NCBI GenBank assembly: GCA_016584305.1
Contig: JACEEZ010022538.1
Span: 483,041 to 547,040, forward strand
Direction of reading: 5' to 3'
Length of the DNA stretch: 64,000 nt
From: Chionoecetes opilio
Lineage: Eukaryota > Arthropoda > Malacostraca > Decapoda > Majidae
The position numbers and the translations under genes were made by a program. Below, one piece after another: positions 62,341 to 64,000 of the stretch. The notes beneath the pieces were generated by a model. That model was not told where the DNA came from. It worked only from the letters and a program-made list of their open reading frames with translations, and made no database searches. Position 1 is the stretch's first letter, and each line of letters opens with the position of its first letter.

Positions 62341-62453
62341 GAGAAAAAAAAATATGTGTCTGATTGTCGAAAGATTTGGTAGGGGGATGTGGATCGCAAG
62401 TCTTTCGAAATAATTCAGAGGGGCCCCAAAGGATAAAAATTTTGAGAACCTCT
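62341..62453. mobile_element. Possible hAT-type right end
   Basis: 'ggggccccaaaggat' then AAAAATTTTGAGAACCTCTG. The complement CAGAGGTTCTCAAAATTTTT matches the usual start of many hAT elements. No left end was found, so only a terminus is claimed. Confidence 0.35.
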
Positions 62454-63411
62454 GGTCTAGTGCACAGTGTCCAGCAGGGGAAAGTAAGAGCCACTGTGGA
62501 CTGAACGAAGCTAGGGTTATATTGAATCTGTCGCCCTATAAAGCAGAAGACTATCTTCCAACACCACCCTAAGACGTCCACATTGCGGCTGCACCAACGC
62601 TATGCATACAACATATCACTGACATACACAAAATTTATACTTTTCCTCCCACAAAGAAAAAATAACAACAGATTTAACTTTATTTCCCTCTATCCTCATT
62701 ACTATTAGCCACTTCTTTTCTCTCAACTATCCACTCCTGTTTTGGGCCCGGGAGGGATGGATGAGGGAAAGGGGGCCTTTACTGTACATCTCTTATTATC
62801 ATACTAATTAGTGAGTTTTAAGTAGTGTAAGATGACCAGCCTAGTCAAGACCAAAAAAGTCCTAAAGGTTTGTTGATGTTTGAAAAAAGTTTTGTAGTCC
62901 TTTTTTTCCTCTTTTAACATCTTTCTCTTCGTCTTATTTGTCGTTCACTTTTTCTTCCACGTCCACCTCTTCCACCTCGTCTAGCTTCTCCCCCTCGTCC
63001 TCTTCCTCTTCCTCGTCTAGTTCTTCCTCCTTCTCAATCAAGGGAGTTTTTTTTTATTTTTTTATTTTTTTTATTTACATCTTTTGCACATATATACATA
63101 TACGTACATATACATATGCACATACATACACATACACATACATACACATAAAATTTTATACATAAAAATCAGTAATAAATGAGCGGACATCAGCCCGCCG
63201 CTGTAGCTGCAGCCACAGTCAGGTCAAGGTGGGCGGGGCGTGAGGTCACTCCTGCCCCTTTAGTGTTCATCGGGGAGTGGGGCGGCACGCGCCACATCCA
63301 GCAGGAGGGGCAGGTTGTTCTGAACCTGCCGCAGCACGAGGGCGGCCGCGTCCTCCAGCGGGCCGACGCGCTGTCTATGTCGCGCTGTAGCGGGGCAGGC
63401 TTAGGGTGCTA

Positions 63412-63959
63412 CAGGATTTGGCTCTAGTCAGACCTCACCTAGACTATGCGGTACAGTTTTGATCTCCGTATTACAGGATGGATATAGCCTTGTTATAATC
63501 AGTGCAGAGAAGGATGACCAATATGATACATGGAATGCGTAACTTTAGTTATGAGAGGAGATTGAAGCTATTAAATTTACACTCACTCAAGAGGCGTAGA
63601 GTAAGGGTCGAACTGATAGAAGATTTTAAGTGGAAAAAAGGGATACAATAAAGGAGTATGTGGGAAAAAGTTCTTACGGCTAGTAATCAGGGTAGAACAA
63701 GAAGAAACGGATTCAAGCTCGAAAAAGCGTACATTTAAAACAGAAAGGGAAAAAAACTGTTAAAAAATAGGATGGTAAATGATTGGAATGGACTCAGTAG
63801 GCAGGTAGTTAGTGCGGAGTCATTAAGGAGCTTTAAAAGGAGGTTAGATCATTTCATGGATGGGGATGAAAGGTGGATGTAGGTAGTGTTAAGTAACAGG
63901 AAGCACTTCGTGTAGGTCTCACGGCCTCTTGTAGCTTCCTTATTTTCTTATGTTCTTAT

Positions 63960-63960
<1 letters not shown>
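63412..63960 (+). pseudogene. CR1/L2-like LINE 3' end (ORF2 C-terminus), best copy
   Basis: From 63424 the frame reads LVRPHLDYAVQF (then a stop where Trp is expected) and SPYYRMDIALL (another stop), then VQRRMTNMIHGMRNFSYERR and LKLLNLHSLKRRR. It ends with frame-shifted VVSAESLRSFK- and FMDGDE-like parts. LVRPxLDYAxxxWxP and VQRRxTK are hallmarks of the thumb and C-terminal region of CR1/L2-type ORF2 proteins. At least three stops make it a pseudogene. The tail GTAGGTCTCACGGCC then 'ttatgttcttatg' leads into (CT)n. Confidence 0.8.

Positions 63961-64000
<40 letters not shown>
63961..64000. repeat. (CT)n microsatellite, cut by window end
   Basis: Pure CT to the last base. Confidence 0.95.

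Larger units (their letters stand above)
61713..63960 (+). repeat. Cleaner copy of the duplicated 2.25-kb segment
   Basis: Counterpart of 54395-56715. Includes (GT)n 62235-62325, a hAT-like end (62434-62453), a Ser-rich (TCC/TCT)n stretch (62945-63040) and the LINE 3' end, then a CT tract truncated by the window edge at 64000. Confidence 0.8.

Overview
This window is eukaryotic, repeat-dominated genomic DNA. I infer an arthropod, most likely a decapod or other malacostracan crustacean. The grounds are very long (CT)n, (GA)n and (GT)n tracts every few kilobases, degenerate CCTAA/TTAGG-type tracts (the arthropod telomere motif), tRNA-derived SINEs, several 5'-truncated non-LTR retrotransposons and abundant small inverted-repeat DNA elements. 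There are no operons, prokaryotic signals, rRNA or convincing tRNA genes. No complete host gene is visible. The only host-like coding pieces are a 150-nt GC3-rich open exon with a good splice donor (30742-30891), a THAP-like zinc-finger exon (30472-30578) and a possible 18-nt microexon (29488-29505).

Layout: 1-13 kb is mostly low-complexity or visibly degraded sequence with dispersed repeat copies. 13.9-16.0 kb is a CT tract followed by about 80 copies of a 24-bp minisatellite. 16-23.5 kb carries SINE and LINE 3' ends, an AT-rich duplicated repeat and a Helitron-like 3' end next to a LINE fragment. 23.5-25.5 kb holds an 884-bp foldback element and a 684-bp TTA-flanked inverted-repeat element. 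26.8 kb holds a near-perfect 72-bp-arm hairpin. 28-36 kb mixes SINE copies, the exon candidates and huge microsatellites. 36.0-36.7 kb is a 48-bp minisatellite. 37.1-42.1 kb is retrotransposon-rich: a LINE 3' fragment, a nearly open reverse-transcriptase ORF, a PIF/Harbinger-like deletion derivative and another broken LINE C-terminus. 43-48 kb has a second Helitron-like end, microsatellites and purine-rich DNA. 49.5-52.7 kb is a 3.17-kb imperfect palindrome whose two arms each carry an outward-facing, broken copy of the same Cys-rich ORF. 52.8-53.7 kb has two SINEs, one split by a 288-bp TTA-flanked element. 54.4-56.9 kb and 61.7-64.0 kb are direct copies of one segment. 59.7-61.5 kb is a second, badly degraded copy of the reverse-transcriptase element.

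Two cross-cutting points matter. First, many repeats occur as one clean copy and one copy altered mainly by homopolymer-type changes (examples: 131-748 with 8428-9020; 38.1-39.4 with 59.7-61.5; 61.7-64.0 with 54.4-56.9). That pattern looks more like poor consensus in parts of the assembly than normal decay, so ORFs in 1.3-5, 6.9-12.8, 45-51 and 54.4-61.7 kb should not be trusted. Second, three distinct inverted-repeat elements share a TTA target duplication. For two of them a related repeat elsewhere in this window shows the unoccupied target. One retains what looks like the start of a Harbinger-type transposase.
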